From: Prorocentrum cordatum
Taxonomy: Eukaryota; Sar; Dinophyceae; Prorocentrales; Prorocentraceae
DNA length: 47,500 bases
Reading direction: 5' to 3'
Assembly: GCA_963575745.1 (NCBI GenBank)
Contig: CAUYUJ010015944.1
Location: forward strand, 226,066-273,565
The position numbers and the translations under genes are program-made. The notes under the pieces were generated by a model. It was given only the letters and a program-made list of their open reading frames with translations, made no database searches and was not told the DNA's origin. This document shows positions 39,267 to 47,497 of the stretch, piece after piece; positions within the stretch are counted from its first letter, which is position 1, and every line of letters begins with the position of its first letter.

Positions 39267-39435
39267 CTAGTTTCGCCGATGGAGAAACAGTTTAAGCCGT
39301 CCAGCGGAGCGGCGCCGAACGGGCAGCCAGATGGGACCTGTGGGTGCTTCCACACATAGAGCCGTGTCCGCTCCGTGAGCCTTGCGGAAGTCCAGCCAGC
39401 AGCGGTGCCTCTCCTGGGTGCGGCCCCACATAAGG
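39267..39435 (-). CDS. Candidate exon behind repeat R copy 2 (hypothetical)
   Basis: On the minus strand, immediately after repeat R (acceptor-like TTTCTGCAAG), the sequence reads LMWGRTQERHRCWLDFRKAH and ALCVEAPTGPIWLPVRRRSA, with G/C-rich third positions. The phase-0 alternative (PYVGPHPGEAPLLAGLPQGS) is also open to a stop. Upstream, ATG 39623-39591 encodes MANSGTPQPKK before the possible donor. Start, frame and end remain uncertain. Confidence 0.3.
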
Positions 39436-39590
39436 CTTGCAGAAAGGGCTCCGGTTTCGAGGGTCGAAGGAGTTGCCATCCCCAGCGGCAGGCGGTGGCA
39501 GGTCGGCGGGAGGCGGCAGAAGTAAATCAAGGCCGCACCTTCCGGCGGATGGCGGCGGAAGTAGAGAATGCGCCCCCAAGAGATAGCAAC
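39436..39590 (-). mobile_element. Repeat family R, copy 2 (intron-like ends)
   Basis: Minus strand: CCTAAAAAG|GTTGCTATC at the left end and GCCCTTTCTGCAAG at the right, 155 nt. The body has repeated TTCCGCC blocks and GACCCTCGAAACCGG. Matches 40757-41178 (interrupted) and 12180-12345. Confidence 0.65.
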
Positions 39591-39599
39591 CTTTTTAGG

Positions 39600-40490
39600 T
39601 TGAGGGGTTCCGGAATTTGCCACATATAATTAGTTGTGTCACAATGTCCCGGGTTGCCAGGGAAACCAGCGGAGAGGCGCCAAACGACCGTCCACACGAG
39701 ACTTCGTTCCCCTCATGTGCTGCCGACCGCTTGACTGTCGCCGCGTCCTGGATGCCATCGAAGACCAGCGGAGAGGCGGTGCGCAGACATCCGAACGATG
39801 TCGACCTCGCGCTCGTTTAAAATGCATCCCACTGCATGAGTGCCAGATGCAACCAAGAGCTAAATTCTCAACAGCATGACGCATATCTATAAAGTGAAGC
39901 AGACAGCAATGAATATTTGAGCGAGCAAAGTCCGCATTCAATCATGACACGAGGTAGGACATGCCGTCGTCGCGCCAGGCTGGCGAGTTGCGAAGGCTGT
40001 ATTCTCGTTCCCCTGCGCAGCAGCATCGGCGCTGCTCAAGAGCTCATTGTGGCTGAGAGGGTCTCTGTGATGAAATCTTCCCTCCCTCCTCCCGAGCGTT
40101 TCTGATCTTCCTCGGATTCTGCGCGGGGGTACAGTCGAGTCTGATCGGTAGGTGGGCCCTTCCACATGCAAGAGTACCCTTGTGTCCTGCGTTTCGCGCC
40201 CCGTGTCCTCAGAATCCATAGGGAAACGTGGCCCTCGGAAGGGTCTCGTGTCCTCCTGCGTGTCCTCTCCAGCCAAGTTCGACTGCAGGGGGTGCGAAAC
40301 CGGCTCGAGCGAGTGGCTTCGCGTGGAGACACAGCTCGACGCCTCGAGGCGAGCTCGCGGCGAAGAGGTTATGAAGGGCCTCCTCTCGCAGGCGGGCGGA
40401 GGCCTACTCGAGCGCCCTCTGATGGGCCGTCAGGGTGCCTGGGAGGATGCGAGGATCTGTATGTGGAGCGGCATGGAACTCAGTCGATGT
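39600..40490. other. Unique stretch, no confident gene
   Basis: A near-duplicate phrase AGACCAGCGGAGAGGCG / AAACCAGCGGAGAGGCGCC occurs at 39663 and 39762, and CGTGTCCTC blocks near 40200-40265. A 187-codon plus frame (40166-40729) crosses into the AAACGG tract and is not trusted. Confidence 0.4.
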
Positions 40491-40559
40491 TAAACAAAAA
40501 CACTCGGGGCAATTTTTGTTCGCGTTCGACGTTCCTTTTTCGGCCAACCAAGACGGGGG

Positions 40560-40740
40560 AAAAAGAACGGCAGCCAGAAATAAAAGAAATTGGCATTACA
40601 AAACGGAGCCAACCCGAAAACGGCGCGAACGAGAAACCCAAAACGGAAAAGCACCGGACCTCGAAACGGACAAGAACGCCGATATTCGATAATAAGAATA
40701 ATAGAGCAACAAACGCCCCCATCGTTTGAAACATCATCCA
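40560..40740. repeat. AAAACGG-rich degenerate repeat
   Basis: AAAACGGAGCC, AAAACGGCGCG, AAAACGGAAAAGC, GAAACGGACAAG and AATAATAGAG recur. An A-rich patch in a GC-rich region. The minus strand gives a hydrophobic frame by composition alone. Confidence 0.6.
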
Positions 40741-40756
40741 AGAAAATTGTAGGGCG

Positions 40757-41178
40757 CTGCAGAAAGGGCCTCGCCTTCGAGGGATCGAAGAAGTTGCCAT
40801 CTCCTCTTCGGCAGAGGGGTGGCGGAAGCCTGCGGAACCAAAACGAAGGCGGATCCGCACTGGAAGCTTGCAGAAGGGCCAGCCGAAGCCGGCGGAAATA
40901 TCAAATGCGTCTCTTCGGGAGCCTCGAGACGGGGGTCAGTGCAGACGGGGGTCAGCCAGGGCGCCGGATCCTGCAGGATCCTGCGAAGGCCCCCTCTGGC
41001 TGACCCTGGTTAGCGAGCCGCTCGTGGCCGCGAGGCGGCCGCGCCTATTGGCTGACCCGGGTTTGCGAAGACCTGCGTTGCAGTTTTTGTTTTCCTGCAT
41101 TGCAGTTTTTGGTTTCCTGCTGACCCGGGTTTGGATTGACCCGGGTCATCAGATCCCTAATCTCTAAGCGATGGCAAC
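40757..41178 (-). mobile_element. Repeat family R, copy 3, split by an insertion
   Basis: The two halves (40757-40911 and about 41160-41215) align with the ends of copies 1 and 2: CTTCGAGGGATCGAAGAAGT with GGCGGAAATATC, and TCTAAGCGATGGCAACC with CTGGCCAT. The ~245 bp between them are unrelated to R and palindromic. On the minus strand the copy would begin AAAAAAG|GTTGCCATC and end CTTTCTGCAG. Confidence 0.75.
40949..41006. repeat. Palindrome with a 16-bp perfect core
   Basis: GGATCCTGCAGGATCC (40966-40981) is its own reverse complement. Outside it, GGGTCAGCCAGGGCGCC pairs with GGCCCCCTCTGGCTGACCC. The motif TGACCCGGGT recurs at 41052, 41121 and 41137, where TGACCCGGGTCA is itself a palindrome. 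A tandem 22-bp duplication, TTGCAGTTTTTG(T/G)TTTCCTG, lies at about 41073-41117. Confidence 0.85.
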
Positions 41179-41439
41179 CTTTTTTCGTTTCAGGGTGTCC
41201 AGAACTGGCCATGTGAGATATTTGACGATATGATGCGACAGCAAAGGGAGCAGATGCAGAGATCCGGCGCCGGAAGCTGGCGCCTGCGTCAGGCAGTAGT
41301 ATAAATCCGGAAGTGGCGGAAATGGTCCGCGGGCGTCGCCCCCTGGCGCCGACCTTATCAGAGGCCAGCGTTGGGAGCGACATACTTCTCAACAGGCTGG
41401 CCTGTCTGGTGCTCCAGCTTCCGGTGGACCTCGGAAGCC

Positions 41440-41590
41440 TGGCTTGTCCCCAAGTTGGCCCCCAAGGGCCGATGACTCCCAGAAGGGCCCAAGAGGTACG
41501 CCCTCCAGAGGGGCTCAGGAAGCGTTTCAGATGGCCCAGGACGCTCTCAAGGGGGCCCAAGACGCCGCCGACCATGGTAGTAGAGGCCGC
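41440..41590 (-). repeat. GGCCTCTTGG-type minisatellite, inverted block
   Basis: CCCCAAGTTGGCCCCCAAGG, GGGCCCAAGAGG and CAAGGGGGCCCAAGACG on the plus strand; the only block of this family with the opposite polarity. Confidence 0.6.
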
Positions 41591-42009
41591 CTCGGCAGCT
41601 CCAGGGACTGCCAATACATGCCCCCGCAAGCCACACGGCCCCCCCAAAGCTCAAACAAAATGGCCCTGAAGAGCGCCAGAGAAAGCTCAACATCGATAGA
41701 ACATGTTTTTAAACACCGCGCAGTTGTTGACGGATTTCGAAGGGCGCTGCCAGCCCGCACAATCCGCGGGCGACGTGGATCAAGGATCAAGGATCAAGCA
41801 GCGGGAAGCTTTGGGAGCGAGCATGAGCGCCAGGAAGCTGGACACACATGACTTGGCCGGCCCTGGTCGAGAGCTGGATACACATGTGGCTGGGTACGGC
41901 TAGCCTGCTGCGTTTGTATCCAGCCCGTCGCCTCCGCATATCGAATTGCCTTCGGCCCATCCTGCCACCGTGCCTGGGCTGTGGTTCAGAGGCCTCTTGG
42001 ATGCATATG

Positions 42010-42310
42010 AGGGTCTGTGGGGGAAGCCTCTCTGGGGACTCTTGCAGGGGTCTTGGGGGCTTCTGGGAGCCGTCTAGGGGGCCTCTTGTAACGTCTTGGG
42101 GGCTCTTGGGGCCTCTTGGGGCGTCTTGGGGGGCCTTGGGAGCCTCTCGGGTGCTCTTGGGGCCCCCTTGGACTTTCTAGGGGGCCTCTTTGGCCGTCTT
42201 GAGGCCATCTTGCGCGCCTGGGAGCGATCACGGGGCGGGCCCTCTTGGACAGTCTGGGCGGCCTCCTGGGGCTTTCTTGGCCCTTGGCCAGTTTGGGGAC
42301 CTTCTGGCTT
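42010..42310 (+). repeat. GGCCTCTTGG minisatellite, block 6 (clearest)
   Basis: TCTTGGGGGCTTCTGGGAGC, CTCTTGGGGCCTCTTGGGGC, GTCTTGGGGGGCCTTGG units over about 300 bp. Confidence 0.8.
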
Positions 42311-42344
42311 CCAGAAGACGCCCGCGACACACCCCAAGAGCTCC

Positions 42345-42827
42345 CAGAAATTCCTGGGAGCGACCAGGAAACCCGGGGTCCGGGCCCCTTACGAACCTCG
42401 GATCTTGGCTGCAGCAGCAGCACAGTTGTGAGCCTTGGGGCACTCGACGTCGTGCCAGAGGCACGGTGGCGGATTCCGCATCTGAACCCGGCCATGGGTC
42501 TTCTCCAGCTCCCCGGCAGGAGGGGCAGCAGCAGGAGAGGCAATAGATGGACAACAGATCCGAACCCTTTTACACATTCCAGAGAGATTCTGCGTCACCC
42601 CCACGCCCCCGACATCGATGCTGATCTTTGTAAAGGCGGTGCTCTCGGGGTTCGAACAATTCTGTCCACTCGCGCCCCCTCCGTCGCCACGCCAGAACTA
42701 TCAAGTCCCGGGGGGCTGGGGCATCCTGGGCCACAGGGTCCGTGGCGTGGGCCATTCTGCCGCGGCGGTCGTGTCGCCGTTCACCGCCCGAGGCCCTGGG
42801 GCCCTGCTGGCAATATGTCCACGTACA
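42345..42827 (+). CDS. Candidate exon 1 of a gene containing an introner-like MITE
   Basis: A frame in the same register as the next exons reads SSSTVVSLGALDVVPEARWR, GRRGSSRRGNRWTTDPNPFT and ILRHPHAPDIDADLCKGGAL. It could end in phase 1 at GTGCCG (42828), whose 153-nt intron would end TTTAAAAG at 42980. The upstream limit is arbitrary because the minisatellite lies in the same frame. The donor is weak. Confidence 0.3.
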
Positions 42828-42980
42828 GTGCCGTTTTTAATACATGTTCCGCGTGCGGGTCATGTATTAAGCATGCAGGGATTTAGTATTAAAAAACAAC
42901 GATGAGTTCATGCATGAGTTTAGTCATACATTGACCATGTATTAAACATCCGATGCTTTTAAACATCCCATGTTTAAAAG
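42828..42980 (+). other. Possible AT-rich inverted-repeat intron
   Basis: Starts GTGCCGTTTTTAATACATG and ends CATGTTTAAAAG, so the ends are roughly inverted (TTTTTAA..CATG / CATG..TTAAAAG). A hairpin TTAATACATG / CATGTATTAA lies at about 42837-42870, and CATGTATTAAACAT recurs at 42938. Its length is close to that of the neighbouring MITE intron. Confidence 0.35.
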
Positions 42981-43155
42981 CTGCCCTGTACGGGGGGGAG
43001 GGGGACGAGGTCGTTATCTTCGGCCAGCTCTTCCTGAGCACCAGCTGCTCCTGCAGAGACTGCGAGCGCGAGCTGCCCCCGTCGTTCGGGTTTGTCCTGC
43101 TCGACTTCAAGCTGGTGAACCACGCGGTGAAGCAGGCGCCGCGCCCGGACTCTAC
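42981..43155 (+). CDS. Exon 2 of the MITE-interrupted gene (hypothetical)
   Basis: 58 codons of high quality: GEGDEVVIFGQLFLSTSCSC, RDCERELPPSFGFVLLDFKL, VNHAVKQAPRPDS. Third positions are nearly all G or C except in a few codons, unlike the AT-rich flank at the left. It ends in phase 2 (TCT AC^) at the first base of the MITE. The Cys cluster (CSCRDC) may bind metal or form disulfides; function unknown. Confidence 0.5.
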
Positions 43156-43302
43156 GTCGGGCGTGTCCCTCTACAGGCGGAATCGTCAAAAATAGTCAAA
43201 CCATAGTTTGGGGACGATGTTTCGATCCTCGTTTGACTATTATTTCTTATTCCCGCATTTCTCTTCCAAAATCCGCATGTAGGAGGACATGCCCGACCTG
43301 AG
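43156..43302 (+). mobile_element. GTCGGGC MITE family, copy 5, acting as a GT-AG intron
   Basis: Element 43156-43297: left TIR GTCGGGCGTGTCCCTCTACA, right TIR TGTAGGAGGACATGCCCGAC, perfect 11-bp subterminal repeats AATAGTCAAAC (43191-43201) / GTTTGACTATT (43231-43241). GT is the first dinucleotide of the element; AG comes from CCTGAG at its right edge (43301-43302). Removing 147 nt joins TCT AC^C TTC and keeps the frame open for 49 further codons. The TIR itself supplies the donor. Confidence 0.65.
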
Positions 43303-43449
43303 CTTCCTCCGGGCTCATTCCGTGAACTGCCCCGGACTCCTGCCCAGGATTGACCTGCGCTTGGGTCCTTGGATGTTCTCGGAGGCTTTCGGAAGATTCA
43401 ACGCGGCCGAAAACCCGCAAAACATGTTCGCCAGCGTGGACCCCAAGCA
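43303..43449 (+). CDS. Exon 3 of the MITE-interrupted gene (hypothetical)
   Basis: Reads FLRAHSVNCPGLLPRIDLRL, GPWMFSEAFGRFNAAENPQN, MFASVDPKQ. It ends either at a consensus donor CA|GTGAGT (43450) or at the overlapping TGA 43451-43453. Residue mix and G/C third positions match exon 2. If translation stops here the gene is complete at its 3' end; the GTGAGT favours a further exon beyond the trinucleotide arrays downstream. No family recognised. Confidence 0.5.
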
Positions 43450-43499
43450 GTGAGTTCGTGCACCACTCGTGGTGCAATCTGGATGGGCGATCTGCGTGG

Positions 43500-44470
43500 T
43501 GAAAACTCTGCGGCACAAACTACGCAGTACAAGCCACGCGGTGGAAGCTATGTGGTGCAGTAAGCTTTGAAACTCTGGAATCCGTTAACTCCAATGCTCG
43601 AGCAAATATCCCACCCACCTGCACATTGCTGTCAAAACCCAGCTGGTGCAATGACGCGAGGGCCCTCCCCATGTAAATTATGAAGCGGTCGGGCGGGTAA
43701 GGATGGTGACGACGACACCGGCGATGGTGACGACGGCGACGATAATGATGATGACATCATGACAGCGATACGGCGGTGCTGGTGATGGTGATGAGGATGA
43801 TGACGATGATGGTGACGATGGTGATCGTGACGCTGGTGATGATGATGATGGTGACGACAACGATGATCATGATGATGATGACGATAAGAATGATGATGAC
43901 GATGATGATGACGACGGTGCAAGCCATGTGATGCAAGCTACGTGGTGATATTATCCAAGCCAATAATGAATTGTCAATTCCACTGCTCGCGCAAACATCC
44001 CACCGTCCCACCTGCACTGTTTCTGCGAAAACCATCCGGCCGCGATTGCAGTGACTGCTTGGCACTGGTTGGCGCATCTCTGCAGCCGCGATGGCGCGCC
44101 CACCCTCGCACGCAGAGCGGCAGGTTGGTTTGGCACAACTGATGCGGCCGCGATGGCGCTTACCGGTGGGCACCTCAGCACGTCTCAAAGCCGCGCTGGC
44201 GCGCGGACACTTCAGCGCGGTCGGTGGCCCGGGCTGGCGCGGTATCACGATGACGTCGACAACTGCGGCAACGATGACGATAGTAGTGATGGTTGATGGC
44301 AATCATGACGATGACGACGGCAAGGCTAATGACGGCGCCGATTCTGGTGACGACGATGACAATGATGATGCCCATGTGTCGTTGATGAAGGTGATTGACT
44401 GATGATGGTTGCGCTGGCGGCGATTGACGATGCCGATAACGGCGGTGATGCCGTGGCGCTGATGAGGGTG
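43500..44470 (+). repeat. Two-fold composite unit with (GATGAC)n tails
   Basis: CAAGC(C/T)A(C/T)G(T/C)GGTG, AA..TCC..T.AATTCCA(A/C)TGCTCG, GCAAA(T/C)ATCCCACC and CCACCTGCAC(A/T)T occur at about 43525-43640 and again at 43918-44030. Each is followed by a GATGAC/GACGATGATG array (43700-43920 and 44240-44440). A segmental duplication of a ~400-bp unit, now diverged. Confidence 0.65.
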
Positions 44471-44506
44471 ATAGTAGGGAAGTGCGCGCGCGGAGACTGA
44501 AGAAAC

Positions 44507-44722
44507 TTGGCAGACGTGTTGACAAACATGTGGCGTTTCATATTAGCTCTGCTTCGACAACCCGTGGTTTTGGAAGGATTTCCACTCGCGCTGCGGCGTG
44601 CTTGTGTTATTGGATACGTATTCGTGCATATGGGCGCATGCGAGATCAACGCGGATGCGTTGCGTAGTGAGATGAGAACGCGGTTGTTGGACGCCGTGCT
44701 AGGATCATATCATAATCTTTGA
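44507..44722 (+). CDS. Candidate small exon or ORF (hypothetical)
   Basis: From ATG 44528: MWRFILALLRQPVVLEGFPL, ALRRACVIGYVFVHMGACEI, then NADALRSEMRTRLLDAVLGS to TGA 44722. The frame enters from CTTGGCAG upstream, which could be an acceptor, so it may be a terminal exon. Two hydrophobic stretches suggest membrane association. Not repetitive; not recognised. Confidence 0.33.
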   Translation: MADVLTNMWRFILALLRQPVVLEGFPLALRRACVIGYVFVHMGACEINADALRSEMRTRLLDAVLGSYHNL

Positions 44723-45102
44723 TTCCAGCCAATACGCGCGAGCAGAAAATCTGAAAGACTTAGCACGGACATCGTAAGGTGCCCTATGCCCAGTAGTTGG
44801 AATAATTGCTAGACTCATGTATTTGGCCTGATTTCGACATGTGCGTGCGCGTGTGGGCTTGGTGCCGTTCTTTCCTGCACGGAATTGGTTGGCAACCTGT
44901 TTTGAGATGAACGTGCGCGGTCGCATACTACTTGGCATGGATGAGGGGGTCGGCCTGGCTCGGACGGTATGAGCGCTGAGGCAGAAACGTAGGCAAATTG
45001 CCATGCGAAGCGCTTCATCGCTAATCCCACCTGTCGCAGGTTGGTGGAATGCTCGGGGGCAACGATAGGGGGGGGATAGGCATAGGGGGGGATGCATCGA
45101 CC

Positions 45103-45215
45103 CCCAATCGCCCATGGATCGCCGATAGGGGCCCGATAGCCCCAACCTGCGCAGGAAGGCGCGGATTCACTATCGGGGGCCTATCGCCGATCTATCGACG
45201 ATGTATCGCCGATTC
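45103..45215 (+). repeat. H3 palindromic element, best copy
   Basis: Left arm ATCGCCGATAGGGGCCCGAT (from 45118) and right arm ATCGGGGGCCTATCGCCGAT (ending 45191) are near-perfect reverse complements, around CCAACCTGCGCAGGAAGGCG. The same left context CGACCCCCAATCGCCCA occurs at 14215. Confidence 0.82.
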
Positions 45216-45368
45216 CAGGTCGATGCATCCCCCCATATGCCAGTCCCCCCCGCGCCATACCTGACATTCTACCCCTCCAACCCGACCCTTCACATTGCGC
45301 TTTGTTTTCCCTGTCCACCGACGTGTGTCAGAGCGGACCTGGAGCTCCAAAGAGGACCCCGTCGTGTT

Positions 45369-45884
45369 ATGCACAATCGTAAAAAAAAAGGATTGCGTAC
45401 ATTGAAGGAGGAGGCGGCGGATGCGCAGGAGCATGAGCAGGAGGAAAAAGAGGAGGATGAGGAAGGAAGAGGGCGAGGTCGAACGACAGCAGTAGCAGCA
45501 GGAGCAGGAGCCAGAGTGCAAGGAGCGGGAGGAGCAGGAGGATCAGGAGAAGGCAGAGGATGGGAAGTGATGGGGGCGATAGCGAGGAGAAAGGATTCGG
45601 ATCCAGAGAAGTGGCCCGCGCTGTGGGGCGAGAGCCCCGGTCTGAACGACGGGAGCACAGCGCCGATCCGACAACGAGGCCCACGCTGCAGCGGGAACAC
45701 CTCGAAACACCGAAAGCAATCGGCTTATAAACAGTTGCACCACTTTGAGCAATCCCCACCGGAAACCTTCGGCTTGCGTGCGGGGCCCGGATGGCTTGGC
45801 CAGCGCGGCAGTCGGGCCAGGTCGCCCGTTGCCGTTGTCCCGACATGTGTTATGTTATGGTATGTCATGTTATGTTGGTTGTGA
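45369..45884 (+). CDS. Candidate ORF with acidic and Gly/Ala-rich segments (hypothetical)
   Basis: From ATG 45369: MHNRKKKGLRTLKEEAADAQ, then EHEQEEKEEDEEG, a Gly/Ala stretch, then varied sequence PEKWPALWGESPGLNDGSTA and KQSAYKQLHHFEQSPPETFG. The charged first half is coded by an AGGAGGA-type purine run and may be artefact; the second half (about 45568-45790) is better. The frame then enters the ATG pentamer tract, so its end is not trusted. Confidence 0.25.
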   Translation: MHNRKKKGLRTLKEEAADAQEHEQEEKEEDEEGRGRGRTTAVAAGAGARVQGAGGAGGSGEGRGWEVMGAIARRKDSDPEKWPALWGESPGLNDGSTAPIRQRGPRCSGNTSKHRKQSAYKQLHHFEQSPPETFGLRAGPGWLGQRGSRARSPVAVVPTCVMLWYVMLCWL

Positions 45885-46740
45885 ATTGCGTTGTCTTATG
45901 CTATCTTCTGCGTTCTGCGGTATCATGGCATGATGCGTTGTTGTGCTGCGTTGCGCGATGTCACCTCACGGTGTACTACGCTATGTCCTTCGATGGTGTT
46001 GTGATACGGTATGGTGTGCTGCTCTATAGAGTGGTATACCGTGCTCTGTCATGCTATGGCTTGTCATTCGTTGACCTGCCATGCAATATGATGCTGCAGT
46101 ATGCTGTGGCATGGTATGGCATGGTATGTCAGGTTGTGATGTGGTATACCATGTTATGAAATGCCATCTTATGTTGTGGTTTGGTATGAGGTGTGGCGTT
46201 GCGCTATATCATGCGTGCTCTGTGATGGCATAGCGTATGGTGTCATGCTGTGGTATGTGCAGTTTCGCTACAATATGTTATGCCGTGCTCGGTCATGGTA
46301 TGACTTGGCATGGTATGTATTTGTCGGTGATGTGATGCTCTGGTATGCTGTGTTATGTCATGGTATGTTGCGCTGTGTGTTGTTGTGTCGTGTTGTGTTG
46401 TGCTCGGATCGGGCATGACATGGCATGACATGCGGTCTTATGCTCTGTGGTGTATGCCCCGTTCTGTCATAGCACACAATGCAATTATGTGTTCTGGTAT
46501 GGTATATGATATCATGCTGTGCGATGGTATGGTGTGGCATGCTATGTCGGAGCATGCTATGTGTTGGTACGTTATGTTCTGTAATGGTATGATATGGTAC
46601 GTATGTCCCGTTATGTCTTAGCATGTTTTGCTAAGCTAGTATGACATGTTATGCAGTGCTGTGGTATGGTATAAGTTGTTGTGCCAATGTACGGGGTGCT
46701 ATGCTCTGCTTTGTTGTGTTAAGTTTTGTTTTGTAATTTT
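45848..46740 (+). repeat. Degenerate (TATGN)n pentamer tract
   Basis: About 890 bp made of TATGG, TATGT, CATGG, TGTTA and GTGCT pentamers, T/G-rich on the plus strand with little A-C alternation. It holds Met/Trp/Tyr/Cys-rich frames on the plus strand and His/Thr-rich ones on the minus, both from the repeat. Confidence 0.85.
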
Positions 46741-46874
46741 CTGTCGTGCCCGTCGAATGTGTGGGGATGGAGTCTCGGGGGACACACAGTGGACTTCAGG
46801 GTCTGGCGGCCGCGGTATGCAGAGTAGATGGGTCGGGGGCCTGTTCCGAAAATCTAAGAACCCCAACCTGTCAG

Positions 46875-47234
46875 ATGGGGAACAAAAGTAAAAACCAACG
46901 TTTGAAATCTTGCGTGGGAAAACAATACGCGGATAGGACCGACTATCTTCTTGACATGATCAGGGAAGCAAAGAGAGTAGCAACCTTAAGTGCAATTGTA
47001 CAGGATGACCAGAGTACACCCGGCACGCATCATTGTGTTGAAGAACATGCTCTTATCTCGAACCCATTACGCAGGACATGTGAGGCTGGAATTCATGTGG
47101 CCATGCGGCAGGTTCGGGCCTCCGTCAGGCTAAAAGGGCCAGAACCCGATGACAATGACACAGGAAGCAGTGCGAAGCACGGGGATAGTGAGAACCCTGC
47201 AACTGCTAACAATGCGACTTTGCGGTCACATTAG
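46875..47234 (+). CDS. Hypothetical small protein, 119 aa
   Basis: ATG at 46875 (MGNKSKNQRLKSCVGKQYAD) to TAG 47234. A balanced, hydrophilic composition, with a probable helix RTDYLLDMIREAKRVATLSA and an Asp/Asn/Ser-rich tail. The region is not repetitive and less GC-rich, so a 119-codon frame has some weight. The frame is open upstream to 46746, but ATG 46875 starts where protein-like sequence begins. Alternatively it is an exon ending at a donor such as GTGAGA (47188). No homologue recognised. Confidence 0.4.
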   Translation: MGNKSKNQRLKSCVGKQYADRTDYLLDMIREAKRVATLSAIVQDDQSTPGTHHCVEEHALISNPLRRTCEAGIHVAMRQVRASVRLKGPEPDDNDTGSSAKHGDSENPATANNATLRSH

Positions 47235-47333
47235 CCATTGGCCGCCAAACGCACCAATACAAGCAAGTTAGCCACGTAAGCAGATTGAGAAGACAACGAA
47301 CGGCCGTGTGAGGGGTAAGATGTGCTGCTCCAG

Positions 47334-47497
47334 GGCCATGGGATGGGATTGGGTCTCTGGCGAGCGCTCGAGTTGGAAAAGGGGCCGCTCTCAATCGCAG
47401 ATGCCCAAATCATAGAGCTCAGAACGGAGAACGCAATCTTGAACGAGATTTGCCTTTCGCCAGCCGCTAGAAGCTTTACACATCCAGAAATTCGCAG
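47334..47497 (+). CDS. Candidate exon at the right window edge (hypothetical)
   Basis: Follows TGTGCTGCTCCAG|GG, a good acceptor. The frame GHGMGLGLWRALELEKGPLS, IADAQIIELRTENAILNEIC, LSPAARSFTHPEIR is open to the end of the window, and CGCAG|GTA at 47493-47500 looks like a donor. The predicted segment is helical (heptad-like leucines in IIELRTENAIL) and could be a short coiled coil. The gene continues outside the window. It may belong to the same gene as 46875-47234, but the join was not solved. Confidence 0.45.

Noticed and set aside
46243-46624. His/Thr-rich minus frames
   Set aside because: Translation of the ATG-type pentamer tract.
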